Source: Alphaproteobacteria bacterium
GTDB taxonomy: Bacteria > Pseudomonadota > Alphaproteobacteria > RF32 > CAG-239
Assembly: GCA_028706255.1 (NCBI GenBank)
Contig: JAQWBS010000001.1
Location: forward strand, 135,411-199,410
Direction: 5' to 3'
DNA: 64,000 nt
Shown here: positions 55,005 to 64,000 of the stretch, piece after piece
How positions within the stretch are numbered: the first letter of the stretch is position 1
Layout of the letters: every line of letters starts with the position of its first letter
Program-made: the position numbers and the translations under genes
Notes under the pieces: generated by a model
Database searches by the model: none
Told to the model about the DNA's origin: nothing
What the model saw: the letters and a program-made list of their open reading frames with translations, nothing else

Positions 55005-55082
55005 AAAAACCTTTGCTATCTTAACAAATAATCAAAACTTGAGTGGCATAATAGCATAAAATTTTATTTAGGAAAGTATTTA

Positions 55083-55991
55083 ATGATGAAAAAAGTTCTC
55101 GTTGTGATGGGCGGATATTCTTCTGAAAGAGACGTCAGTTTAGTCACTGGCAAAGCTGTGGCAACTGCCTTAAAAACATTTGGCTACGAGGTGATAGAGC
55201 ACGACCTTCAAAATGGGTTTGACTTTGCTGCAACCCTCAAAACAGAAAAACCAGATGTGGTTTTTAACGCCCTACACGGAAACTTTGGAGAAGATGGCTC
55301 AATTCAAGGATTCCTTGATATTTTGCAAATTCCATATACCCACTCCAACACCACAGCTTCAGCCATTGGCATGGATAAAGAATTTACCAAAACAATTGCC
55401 AAAAACAATGGAATTAAAGTTGCTGATTCCGAAAGAATGAAGGTAAAAACTTTCTTACAACAAGGCACAAAAATTAGCCTTCCATATGTCATTAAACCAG
55501 TTAGCGAAGGCTCAAGCGTGGGGGTCCACATCATCAAAACAACTGAAGACCTAAAAAGCATTTTTTTCAAAGATAACACCCAAGAAATTATGATTGAAAA
55601 ATTCATCGCTGGCAGAGAATTGACTTGCATGGTCTTAGATGAAAAAGCTTATGTTGTCACCGAACTGGTCGCAAAGAATGAGTTCTATGACTATCAAGCA
55701 AAATACACAAACGGCGTCACCGAACATCTTCTTCCGGCAAAACTTCCTGATGATGTCGCCGAAACAATTAAAACATATGCTCAAAAGATTCACCAAGCAT
55801 TAGGTTGCCATATTGTGTCACGAAGTGATTTCAGATATAACGACGAAGACGGTGTGGTGTTTTTAGAAATCAACACCAATCCAGGAATGACCCCGCTTTC
55901 ACTTGTGCCAGAACAAGCAAAATATATTGGCATTTCTTATGCTGACTTATGTAAAAAATTAGTGGAGAATGCAACTTGCAAGAAAATTTAG
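55083..55991 (+). CDS. ddl: D-alanine-D-alanine ligase
   Basis: 302-residue ATP-grasp enzyme for the peptidoglycan precursor dipeptide. GGYSSERDVSLVTG (glycine-rich N-terminus), HGNFGEDGSIQGFLD, KPVSEGSSVGVH (ATP) and EINTNPGMTPLSLVP are all present. The 3' end overlaps miaA by 16 bases. Confidence 0.96.
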   Translation: MMKKVLVVMGGYSSERDVSLVTGKAVATALKTFGYEVIEHDLQNGFDFAATLKTEKPDVVFNALHGNFGEDGSIQGFLDILQIPYTHSNTTASAIGMDKEFTKTIAKNNGIKVADSERMKVKTFLQQGTKISLPYVIKPVSEGSSVGVHIIKTTEDLKSIFFKDNTQEIMIEKFIAGRELTCMVLDEKAYVVTELVAKNEFYDYQAKYTNGVTEHLLPAKLPDDVAETIKTYAQKIHQALGCHIVSRSDFRYNDEDGVVFLEINTNPGMTPLSLVPEQAKYIGISYADLCKKLVENATCKKI

Positions 55992-56914
55992 TGATTGCCA
56001 TCGGCGGTTCAACAGCTTCAGGAAAATCAACGCTTGCTCTTGACCTCGCACAAGCGCTAAATGGCGTCATCATTAATGCAGATTCCATGCAAGTCTATCG
56101 TGACACGCCCATTCTTTCAGCAAATCCAACCACAGAAGACAGAGCTAAAGCCCCTCATGTCCTTTATGAAATTTATGATGCAGACAAACATGGCAATGTT
56201 TCCGAATGGTTAATCTTAGCAAAAGAAGAAATTGAAAAAGCTTGGCAACAGAAAAAAATGCCAATCCTTGTTGGTGGAACAGGAATGTATCTCCATAGCC
56301 TGATAAACGGAATGTCACCCATTCCAGAAACATCTCAGGCGACAAAAGAGAAAGTTTCTAAATTGTTAGAAGAAATCGGCACACAAGCCCTTCATAAAAA
56401 ACTGGCAGAAGTCGACCCTAGTTCAGCAAAAAAACTAAGTCCTAATGACAGCACGCGTGTTCGAAGGGCTTATGAAGTTTGGCTCGACACAAAAAAACCG
56501 ATTTCTAAATGGCACGAAGAAGAAAACATCAAAATTTTGCCAGAAGCAAAGTTTTTCACAATCAAAATTGTGCCTTCTGCTGAAGAAGTTGATGAAAAAT
56601 GTTATGAACGATTTGAAAAAATGATAACCCTTGGGGCATTAGAAGAAGTTAAAAAACTTAAAGCAAAAAAACTAAACAAAAACCTTCCTGCAATGAAAGC
56701 CATTGGAATTCCTGAACTTTCCAGCTTTCTTGAGGGTGAAATTAGTCTTGAAGAAGCAATAAATTTAGGCAAACTCAGAACCAGACAATATGCCAAAAGA
56801 CAAAGAACTTGGTTTGCCAATAAACTAGACGCAAACCTAACGATTGATAACTATTATAAAAATGACAAATTTATTATAATGAATATCAAAAAGTTATTGC
56901 ACAAAAGCTCATAA
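55976..56914 (+). CDS. miaA: tRNA dimethylallyltransferase MiaA
   Basis: 312 residues; transfers a dimethylallyl group to A37 of tRNAs reading UNN codons. P-loop GGSTASGKSTL, DSMQVYRD, and VGGTGMYLHSLING. The start is TTG at 55976 inside ddl. C-terminus has the family's KLRTRQYAKRQRTWF. Confidence 0.95.
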   Translation: MQENLVIAIGGSTASGKSTLALDLAQALNGVIINADSMQVYRDTPILSANPTTEDRAKAPHVLYEIYDADKHGNVSEWLILAKEEIEKAWQQKKMPILVGGTGMYLHSLINGMSPIPETSQATKEKVSKLLEEIGTQALHKKLAEVDPSSAKKLSPNDSTRVRRAYEVWLDTKKPISKWHEEENIKILPEAKFFTIKIVPSAEEVDEKCYERFEKMITLGALEEVKKLKAKKLNKNLPAMKAIGIPELSSFLEGEISLEEAINLGKLRTRQYAKRQRTWFANKLDANLTIDNYYKNDKFIIMNIKKLLHKSS

Positions 56915-56986
56915 CGTTATAAAAACAATATAACCTTATGGAAAAAGAAAAAAATCAATAAAATATTATCTAATCGGGAGTTGTAA

Positions 56987-58027
<1,041 letters not shown>

Positions 58028-58043
58028 TAAGGATAAGAATTAA

Positions 58044-58087
58044 TCCGGCTTAAGAGTGATATTCAACCTATCACTCTTCGGCTTTTT
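58044..58087 (+). terminator. Hairpin after mreB, possible attenuator
   Basis: AAGAGTGATA (58052-58061) and TATCACTCTT (58069-58078) around seven bases, closed outside by GCCGG-like flanks and followed by five T residues. It lies 27 bases before mreC. Confidence 0.6.
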
Positions 58088-58113
58088 AAAAAACGAATTT
58101 TGGAAGATATAAA

Positions 58114-58956
58114 ATGAAGCTAAAGCGCCGCAGACTTTTGTTTCTAAATTTTAGCAAAATTAGACAACTCACAAAGAAATTTGCCATCATCATTCTATTC
58201 ATCTTTGCTTTTGTGTTCATGCTCATCAGCAAAACGGACACCATTGTTATTGAGAAGACATCGTCTGTTGCTGGAGATTTGCTTGGACCAATCATTGACA
58301 CGCTTTCCATTCCTGCAAAATTCATTGCCAGTTCTTATAACTATGTTTCAAGCTTGAGAAAAACCTATGAAGAGAATGCAAAACTCAAAGAAGAAAACAA
58401 GGTGCTTCACGAACTTCGAAACCAAATTAGAGCTTTAGAAATTGAAAATAGACTACTAACTCAACTCCTCAACTATATTCAACCTCCACAAGCAAAATTT
58501 GTCACAGTGAGAATTGTGGCTTCTGAAAATGATGCTTTCTCTAATTCTGTCATTGCTTACACGGGAGATGTTGAAAACATTAAAAGCGGACAAATTGTGC
58601 TCACCCAAGACGGGGTCATTGGTCGCATTGAAGAAGTGGGAAAAAATTATTCAAAAATTTATCTCATCACTGATATTAACTCAAAAATTCCTGTCATCAT
58701 TGAACGCAATCGTGTTAGAGGCATTCTCGCTGGTGACAACACAGATTTAGTTAAACTTGTCTTCACGCCAATTTCAACAGACATCAGAGTTGGTGACAGA
58801 ATCATTACCTCTGGCGTTGCTGGTGTTTTCCCTCCGGGAATTCCTGTTGGAAAAGTTGTTTCAACAGGCAAGAACAATATCCGCATTAAACCATATGCTA
58901 ACATTAAAAACGTTGAATATGTTAAAGTCATTGAATATGTCGCTGACGAAAACTAA
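58114..58956 (+). CDS. mreC: Rod-shape protein MreC
   Basis: 280 residues: one N-terminal membrane segment (about 25-45), a coiled coil (about 80-115), and a periplasmic beta-domain with TGDVENIKSGQIVL and VFPPGIPVGKV. Scaffold of the elongasome. Confidence 0.92.
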   Translation: MKLKRRRLLFLNFSKIRQLTKKFAIIILFIFAFVFMLISKTDTIVIEKTSSVAGDLLGPIIDTLSIPAKFIASSYNYVSSLRKTYEENAKLKEENKVLHELRNQIRALEIENRLLTQLLNYIQPPQAKFVTVRIVASENDAFSNSVIAYTGDVENIKSGQIVLTQDGVIGRIEEVGKNYSKIYLITDINSKIPVIIERNRVRGILAGDNTDLVKLVFTPISTDIRVGDRIITSGVAGVFPPGIPVGKVVSTGKNNIRIKPYANIKNVEYVKVIEYVADEN

Positions 58957-58974
58957 AAGGAAAATAAGAACAAA

Positions 58975-59490
58975 ATGAAAGATTTGTGGAATGATAATAT
59001 AAAAATTCACCTCCAGCATATGATGCCGGTGTTTTTTTCTATTCTCTTCATTCTTATGTTTTTCATTCCATCATATCCTTTTGTGGCAGAAAGCATTCGC
59101 CCTTGCATTTCATTAATTTGCATATATTTTTGGCTCATCAACCGCCCTGACATTTTTGGAATTCCATATGTTTTCATGATTGCTTTGGTTGAAGACTTTG
59201 CATCTTCTTCGCCAGTTGGCTCAGACATTTTTGCAATTTTAGTGCTCTATGCTATCACGACCTCAATTTATAAATTTGTTTCCAACAAACCTTTTAATAT
59301 TGTTTGGTGTGGCTTTATTTTTGTGGCGTTCATTACACTTGTTGTAAAATGGCTCGTTGTTTCAATTTATTACAGCCAATTCTTAGCTTTTTCTAATGTC
59401 TTTTTCACATTTTTAAGCACAATTGCCTTTTATCCAATTTTCAGCATTATCAATGTCTATATCCACGTCTATTTTATGCAGGAAGATTAA
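58975..59490 (+). CDS. mreD: Rod-shape protein MreD
   Basis: 171 residues with five hydrophobic segments; LVEDFASSSPVGSDIF and the position between mreC and mrdA identify it. Ends three bases before mrdA. Confidence 0.88.
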   Translation: MKDLWNDNIKIHLQHMMPVFFSILFILMFFIPSYPFVAESIRPCISLICIYFWLINRPDIFGIPYVFMIALVEDFASSSPVGSDIFAILVLYAITTSIYKFVSNKPFNIVWCGFIFVAFITLVVKWLVVSIYYSQFLAFSNVFFTFLSTIAFYPIFSIINVYIHVYFMQED

Positions 59491-59492
59491 AA

Positions 59493-61364
59493 ATGATAAA
59501 TCGTGATAATGACAAAGGAAAAATCTTAATCAAACGAACCTTAGTTGTTGCTTTGTTCAACCTCTTTGCAATGTTAATCATTATTCTAAGGCTGTATTAT
59601 CTGCAAATTTATAATGCAGATAGATACAAAATGCTTGCCGATAAAAACCGCATTTCAACCCGAATTCTCATTCCGCACCGAGGCATTATCTACGACAGAA
59701 ATGGCATTGAAATTGCCACAAACCAACAAAACTTTATGGCAATGATTGTCGGTGAACAAACGACGAATGTCGACAAAACCTTACAAGCTTTTAATAAAAT
59801 TATGCCTCTAAATGAAAGTGAAATTGAGCGCATTAAAAAAGACCTTAAGCGAAATAGAAGCTTTGTTCCAATCCGCATCAAAGATAATCTCTCTTGGGAA
59901 GAAGTTTCAAGAATTCAACTTAACTCTGCCGACCTCCCAGGAATTTTTATTGATGAAGGATTGAACAGATATTATCCTTATGCTGAAAAAACGGCTCACT
60001 TGTTGGGCTATGTTGGTTACTTGACTGAAGCGGAAATTAAAAGAAACAAAGAAAGAACGGACAATCAAAAAGATGAAGACCCTCTTTTGGAAGTTCCCGA
60101 ATTTAAAATTGGGAAAGAAGGGATTGAACGTCTTTATGAAAAAAAATTGCGTGGCAATGGTGGAAACTTAAAACTTGAAGTGAATGCCTATGGCAGAATT
60201 ATGCAAGAAATTGAAAGATTCGATGGTATTCCAGGGGAAAACATTTCTCTTTCCATTGATGTCAGATTGCAAGAAAAGGCTTTTGAACTTTTCGGAGAGG
60301 AAGCAGGTTCAGCAATCGTGATGAATGTTGAAAGTGGCGAAATTTTAGCGTTCACTTCTTTTCCAACTTATGACACGAATATGATTGTTAAAGGCATCTC
60401 CTCAAAAGAATGGAATGAACTTCGTAACAATGAAAAGAAACCGCTCATCAACAAAGCCATCGCTGGACAATATTCACCAGGTTCAACCTTTAAAATGATT
60501 GTTGCTTTAGCCGCTTTAGAAAACAATGTCATTCGCAAGGATTCTTCTGTCTTTTGTAGTGGTAGAACCTTTTTAGGAAGCCATGCTTTCCACTGCTGGA
60601 AAAAAGAAGGACACGGACACACCAACGTTGTGTCAGCTTTGCAACATTCTTGCGATATCTTTTTCTATGAAATGGGACAAAGATTAGGCATCGATAAAAT
60701 TTCTGAAATGTCTAAAAGATTTAGCCTCGGCTCAAGACTAAACTTAGGATTCTCAGGAGAAGCAGAAGGTCTCATTCCAAACCGTGAATGGAAATTGAAA
60801 CGCTTTAAAGAGCCATGGCAACAAGGGGAGAACCTCATTTCTGCCATTGGTCAAGGATATATCCTCACAACCCCAATACAACTTGTAACCATGCTTTCTC
60901 AAATGACAAATGGTGGATATAAACTCACCCCAACATTCATCAAAAACACCGATAGTGATTCAATCAAGAAAGAAAAAATCAACATTTCTGAAAAGAATTT
61001 GGAAATCATTAAAGAAGGAATGTTTGACGTTATCAACAAACCTGGTGGAACAGCTTTCATGTCACAATTCAATTACAATGGCAAACGTATGGGCGGAAAA
61101 ACAGGAACAACTCAAGTTCGCCGCATCACCATGAAAGAAAGACAAAGCGGAATTATTAAGCAAGAAGACTTGCCTTGGAAATATCGTAACCATGCCCTAT
61201 TTATTGGCTATGCACCACACGACACCCCAAAATATGCTGTTGTGGTCATTGTGGAACATGGTGGCAGTGGCTCAGCAAAAGCAGCACCAATTGCCTCAAA
61301 ACTTTTAAAAGAAACTTTAAGACTTGAAGATCTTGATAAACAACCGATAGAAAATAAAGAGTAA
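59493..61364 (+). CDS. mrdA: Penicillin-binding protein 2
   Basis: 623-residue class B transpeptidase of the elongasome. One membrane segment (about 14-36), pedestal domain with NRISTRILIPHRGIIYDRNG, active-site serine in SPGSTFKMIVAL, SxN-type HSCDIFFYEMG, and GGKTGTTQ. Confidence 0.95.
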   Translation: MINRDNDKGKILIKRTLVVALFNLFAMLIIILRLYYLQIYNADRYKMLADKNRISTRILIPHRGIIYDRNGIEIATNQQNFMAMIVGEQTTNVDKTLQAFNKIMPLNESEIERIKKDLKRNRSFVPIRIKDNLSWEEVSRIQLNSADLPGIFIDEGLNRYYPYAEKTAHLLGYVGYLTEAEIKRNKERTDNQKDEDPLLEVPEFKIGKEGIERLYEKKLRGNGGNLKLEVNAYGRIMQEIERFDGIPGENISLSIDVRLQEKAFELFGEEAGSAIVMNVESGEILAFTSFPTYDTNMIVKGISSKEWNELRNNEKKPLINKAIAGQYSPGSTFKMIVALAALENNVIRKDSSVFCSGRTFLGSHAFHCWKKEGHGHTNVVSALQHSCDIFFYEMGQRLGIDKISEMSKRFSLGSRLNLGFSGEAEGLIPNREWKLKRFKEPWQQGENLISAIGQGYILTTPIQLVTMLSQMTNGGYKLTPTFIKNTDSDSIKKEKINISEKNLEIIKEGMFDVINKPGGTAFMSQFNYNGKRMGGKTGTTQVRRITMKERQSGIIKQEDLPWKYRNHALFIGYAPHDTPKYAVVVIVEHGGSGSAKAAPIASKLLKETLRLEDLDKQPIENKE

Positions 61365-61368
61365 GAGA

Positions 61369-62508
61369 ATGTATACATATTATGATTCTGGCATAAAAAA
61401 TCAAAAACTAACAATTAGAGAAAAAATCAATAATCTTAGTTTTTCCTACATTTTTCTCATCTGCCTTGTTGCCTTTATTGGCACAGGGATGCTTTATTCT
61501 GCTGCAAATGGTGAATGGCGTCCTTGGGCATTGAATCATCTTATTAGATTTTTTGTTAGCTTTGGTTTAATGCTTTTCATTGCCCTTGTTGATGTGAGAT
61601 ATTTCTTACGATATGCCTATGTCTTCTTTTTCATCACCTTTGTTCTGCTCATTATTGTTGATGTTGCAGGATATACGGGCATGGGGGCTCAAAGATGGAT
61701 TGACCTTAAATTTATTAAAGTCCAACCTTCAGAATTGATGAAAATTGCCCTCATTTTAGCACTTGCAAAATATTTTCATAACTCTTCTTTACAAAGCATT
61801 GAAAGTTTGCAAGGGATTATGATGCCAATTGCGATGACAATTTTACCCGTTATTCTCATCTTACTTCAACCCGATTTAGGCACCTCAATTATGATTTTGG
61901 TTTCAGCTGGCGTTATCTTTTTTATTGTTGGCGTTCAACTTTGGAAATTTGCCATCGTATTTTTAGGCGTTCTCGCCTCTTTACCTATTGCTTGGAAGTT
62001 TCTCCATGAATATCAGCAAGAGCGTGTCCTCACCTTCCTTAACCCTGAAAGAGATCCACTTGGAGCTGGCTATCATATCATTCAGTCAAAAATTGCGCTT
62101 GGCTCTGGCGGAATTTTTGGCAAAGGCTTTTTGCAAGGAACACAAAGCCACCTCAATTTCTTACCTGAAAAACACACTGACTTCATCTTCACCATGCTTT
62201 CTGAAGAATTTGGCATGATTGGAGCTGTCACTGTCATCATTTTAAACATCATCATTTTAGCTTATGGCTATTCTTTCGCCTTCAAAACGACTGGTTATTT
62301 CGGAAAATTGGTCATTATTGGACTCAACACAAACTATTTTGTTTATGTTGCGATGAATACAGCTATGGTCTTAGATTTAATTCCTGTTGTGGGAATTCCT
62401 CTTCCGCTCATTTCTTATGGCGGAACAGTGATGCTTTCAGTGATGGCAAGCTTTGGCATTATTATGTCAGTCTATATCAACCGGCATGTCAATATTGGAA
62501 AAGACTAA
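61369..62508 (+). CDS. rodA: Rod-shape SEDS glycosyltransferase RodA
   Basis: 379 residues with ten membrane segments. WIDLKFIKVQPSELMKIALI, and the SEDS aspartate in LLQPDLGTSIM, and GSGGIFGKGFLQGTQSHLNFLPEKHTDFIF are typical. Polymerises peptidoglycan with PBP2. The 3' end overlaps the convergent gloB by four bases. Confidence 0.95.
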   Translation: MYTYYDSGIKNQKLTIREKINNLSFSYIFLICLVAFIGTGMLYSAANGEWRPWALNHLIRFFVSFGLMLFIALVDVRYFLRYAYVFFFITFVLLIIVDVAGYTGMGAQRWIDLKFIKVQPSELMKIALILALAKYFHNSSLQSIESLQGIMMPIAMTILPVILILLQPDLGTSIMILVSAGVIFFIVGVQLWKFAIVFLGVLASLPIAWKFLHEYQQERVLTFLNPERDPLGAGYHIIQSKIALGSGGIFGKGFLQGTQSHLNFLPEKHTDFIFTMLSEEFGMIGAVTVIILNIIILAYGYSFAFKTTGYFGKLVIIGLNTNYFVYVAMNTAMVLDLIPVVGIPLPLISYGGTVMLSVMASFGIIMSVYINRHVNIGKD

Positions 62509-63215
62509 GCAATTTTTTGAAGCTCTTCCAAAGTTTCAGCGTGTAAATATGGATTGCAAACTTTTTCCATTCCCAGAGTAATTGGGCAAACAGGCAAGTT
62601 TTGACGAAGTCTTTCTTCAGCAAGTTTGAAATATGCTCGTAGGGTTGATTCATCTGTGCAATGCCCAGCAGCAAAATCTGCCCCTTGCAAAGTATATTCA
62701 TGCCCAGGATAAAACAAAACCTCATCAGGCAAAGCTTTAACTTTCTTAAGCGTTTCAAACATTTGTGACGCTGTCCCTTCAAACAATCCACCAACACAAA
62801 GATTAAACAATACATCTCCTGTGAACAACACTTTCTCTTTTGGGAAGTACCATAAGATGTGTCCCGTTGTATGTCCTTCTGCTTTAAGAATATGCGCTTC
62901 AAGAGAACCTATTTTAAATATATCTCCCTCTTGAACTGTTTCATCAATTCCAGGGATTCTGTGTTTGTCATAAACAGCACCAATAATTTTCAAGTTGTAA
63001 ATTCTTTTGAGATCTAAGTTGCTGTCTGTGTGGTCAAAATGATGATGTGTATTGAGAAGATATGTTGGTCTGAGATTATGCTCATCGCAATATTGAACAA
63101 TTGGGAAAGTTTCTGGAGCATCTATGATGGCTGAAACACCTGTGGCTTCATCCGTAATAATATAAGCATAATTATCCATTGTGCCAGCACGGCATAAAAT
63201 TGTTGCAATCTTCAT
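62505..63215 (-). CDS. gloB: Hydroxyacylglutathione hydrolase (glyoxalase II)
   Basis: 236-residue metallo-beta-lactamase fold. THHHFDHTD, GHTTGHILW and FTGDVLF carry the metal ligands; YPGHEYT is next; the C-terminal helical domain matches GloB. Hydrolyses S-lactoylglutathione. Some members act on other thioesters; this assignment is probable, not certain. Confidence 0.82.
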   Translation of the reverse strand: MKIATILCRAGTMDNYAYIITDEATGVSAIIDAPETFPIVQYCDEHNLRPTYLLNTHHHFDHTDSNLDLKRIYNLKIIGAVYDKHRIPGIDETVQEGDIFKIGSLEAHILKAEGHTTGHILWYFPKEKVLFTGDVLFNLCVGGLFEGTASQMFETLKKVKALPDEVLFYPGHEYTLQGADFAAGHCTDESTLRAYFKLAEERLRQNLPVCPITLGMEKVCNPYLHAETLEELQKIA

Positions 63216-63283
63216 TTCTAATCCTCTCTATTTTTTCCCCATTTTAAGAAAATATAAAAGAAGATACAAGAACTTTAACAGTT

Positions 63284-63448
63284 TGACTGAGTAAAATATC
63301 TGAAAATTCTGCCCGAATTAGCCATTGCCTTAAACTTAAAATGGAGAGAATGTGATAAGTCGTAAGAATTAAAGAATTTTATGAAGGAGTGTAGATAAAA
63401 CTACGTGACTGAGTAAAATATCTGAAAATTCTGCCCGAATTAGCCATT
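63284..63448. repeat. Hairpin repeat element between the HD-GYP gene and gloB
   Basis: An identical 43-base segment occurs at 63284-63326 and 63406-63448 (offset 122). The second is the right arm of a hairpin starting near 63344 (GAGAGAATGTG) with a GTGTAG...CTACGTG tip at about 63389-63407. Ends in GCCATT. The same tip and end motifs occur at 9885-10257 and 38804-38880. Confidence 0.8.
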
Positions 63449-63457
63449 ATATCCATT

Positions 63458-64000
63458 TTAAAGATAGTCACCCGGATTAATCTCATCTATCTGTTCTGGC
63501 TTCATATATTGCTTCGCATATTCCATATAGACTTTATTATTGATGAAGACTAAATAAAGGTCTGGGTCAATATGCCCTGTGTTTTTCATATTACGCATAA
63601 TTTCTAGAACTTGTGAAAGCTTTTTGGTTTCTTTGTATGGTCTGTCGCTAGCCGTTAGCGCTTCAAAGATATCAGCAATGGCAATTATTTTTGCTGGAAC
63701 AGACATTTGGTCACCCGTTAAACCATTTGGATAACCTTTGCCATCAATGCGCTCATGATGCGCCCCTGCATATTCCACCACTCGAGAAAGTTCCTTAGGG
63801 AATGGCAAGGCTTTTAACATATCAATCGTCACTTCAATATGCTCATTGATTTTATTGCGTTCTTCGGCGTTAATTGTGCCACGCTTAATCTCAAGATTAT
63901 AAAGCTCTCCATGATTATAACCGTTTGACAAGTGGTCTTCTCGGTTTTGAAGCAAGTTTTCTAAACTTGGATTATCATAAAGCTCAATATCCTTAATATT
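63458..64000 (-). CDS. HD-GYP-type phosphohydrolase (5' end beyond the window)
   Basis: The frame is open to the window edge; about 180 C-terminal residues are seen. AGAHHERIDGKGYPNGLTGDQM contains the HHE and GYP motifs that separate HD-GYP from other HD domains, and VPAKIIAIADIFEALTASDRPY is conserved. The first HD pair lies further upstream. Such proteins usually break down c-di-GMP; the sensor part is not visible. Confidence 0.85.
   Translation of the reverse strand, partial: NIKDIELYDNPSLENLLQNREDHLSNGYNHGELYNLEIKRGTINAEERNKINEHIEVTIDMLKALPFPKELSRVVEYAGAHHERIDGKGYPNGLTGDQMSVPAKIIAIADIFEALTASDRPYKETKKLSQVLEIMRNMKNTGHIDPDLYLVFINNKVYMEYAKQYMKPEQIDEINPGDYL

Overview
The window is AT-rich, gene-dense bacterial chromosome. 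Gene content points to an alphaproteobacterium living without oxygen, probably host- or gut-associated. Support for this: the leuS-lptE-holA order, rpmH-rnpA-yidD-yidC-engB, a YcgN/YkgJ cysteine-cluster pair, a PfkB adenosine kinase, pyruvate formate-lyase with its activase, a two-cluster ferredoxin, and a Gram-negative envelope (LptE, MurJ, MreBCD-PBP2-RodA, a TolC-type channel). The species assignment is inference; no 16S or phylogenetic marker was compared. No prophage, insertion sequence, integrase or CRISPR array was seen.

Layout. 1-6734: end of dnaB, two ycgN-type genes, a YgjP-type hydrolase, a Bax-inhibitor-1 membrane protein, then the ribosome/membrane-insertion cluster. The 44-codon rpmH is included here. 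6735-7106: no intact gene; it holds palindromes, a possible regulator remnant and a likely small RNA with a terminator. 7107-14180: methyltransferase, DUF2628-like protein, and the minus-strand leuS-lptE-holA operon, interrupted by an array of long hairpin repeats, then rsmB. 14181-18221: an unusual run of a ketopantoate-reductase-like protein, a MraY/WecA-like protein with a degenerate active site, a TPR protein and a MerT-like membrane protein. 18303-18853: tRNA-Gly(GCC) followed by 194-bp tandem repeats, each carrying a tRNA 3' remnant and its own terminator. 18874-25356: nitroreductase, then pflB, a degenerate LpxB paralog, pflA, and a second LpxB paralog. 25409-35055: a metal-handling region. 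It has an inactive-looking histidine-phosphatase-fold protein with a Cys/His tail, a CsoR - MerT-like - metallothionein operon behind two CsoR-type operators, and a CzcI/CzcC/mini-CzcB/CzcA efflux operon. 35102-46150: peptidase M14-type and GNAT proteins, groESL, an ion channel, a prepilin peptidase, htpG, ferredoxin, adenosine kinase and typA. 46248-47953: a HAD protein and two orphan basic proteins. 48116-64000: murJ, DUF2333, nfu, Bax-like hydrolase, TrhP, DUF3108, ddl, miaA, mreBCD-mrdA-rodA, gloB and the end of an HD-GYP gene.

How it fits together. Most genes are housekeeping (replication, translation, envelope growth, folding). The accessory parts with the most unexplained structure are: (i) the metal region, where sensor, buffer, membrane carrier and efflux pump sit together; (ii) the paired LpxB-like genes alternating with pflB and pflA; (iii) a family of 75-145 bp hairpin elements found only between co-oriented genes (leuS/lptE, groES/groEL, HD-GYP/gloB); and (iv) the tRNA-Gly repeat locus, which resembles the organisation of the E. 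coli tyrT/rtT locus. Starts were moved from the longest possible reading frame wherever a ribosome binding site clearly selects an internal ATG; these choices are stated per gene.
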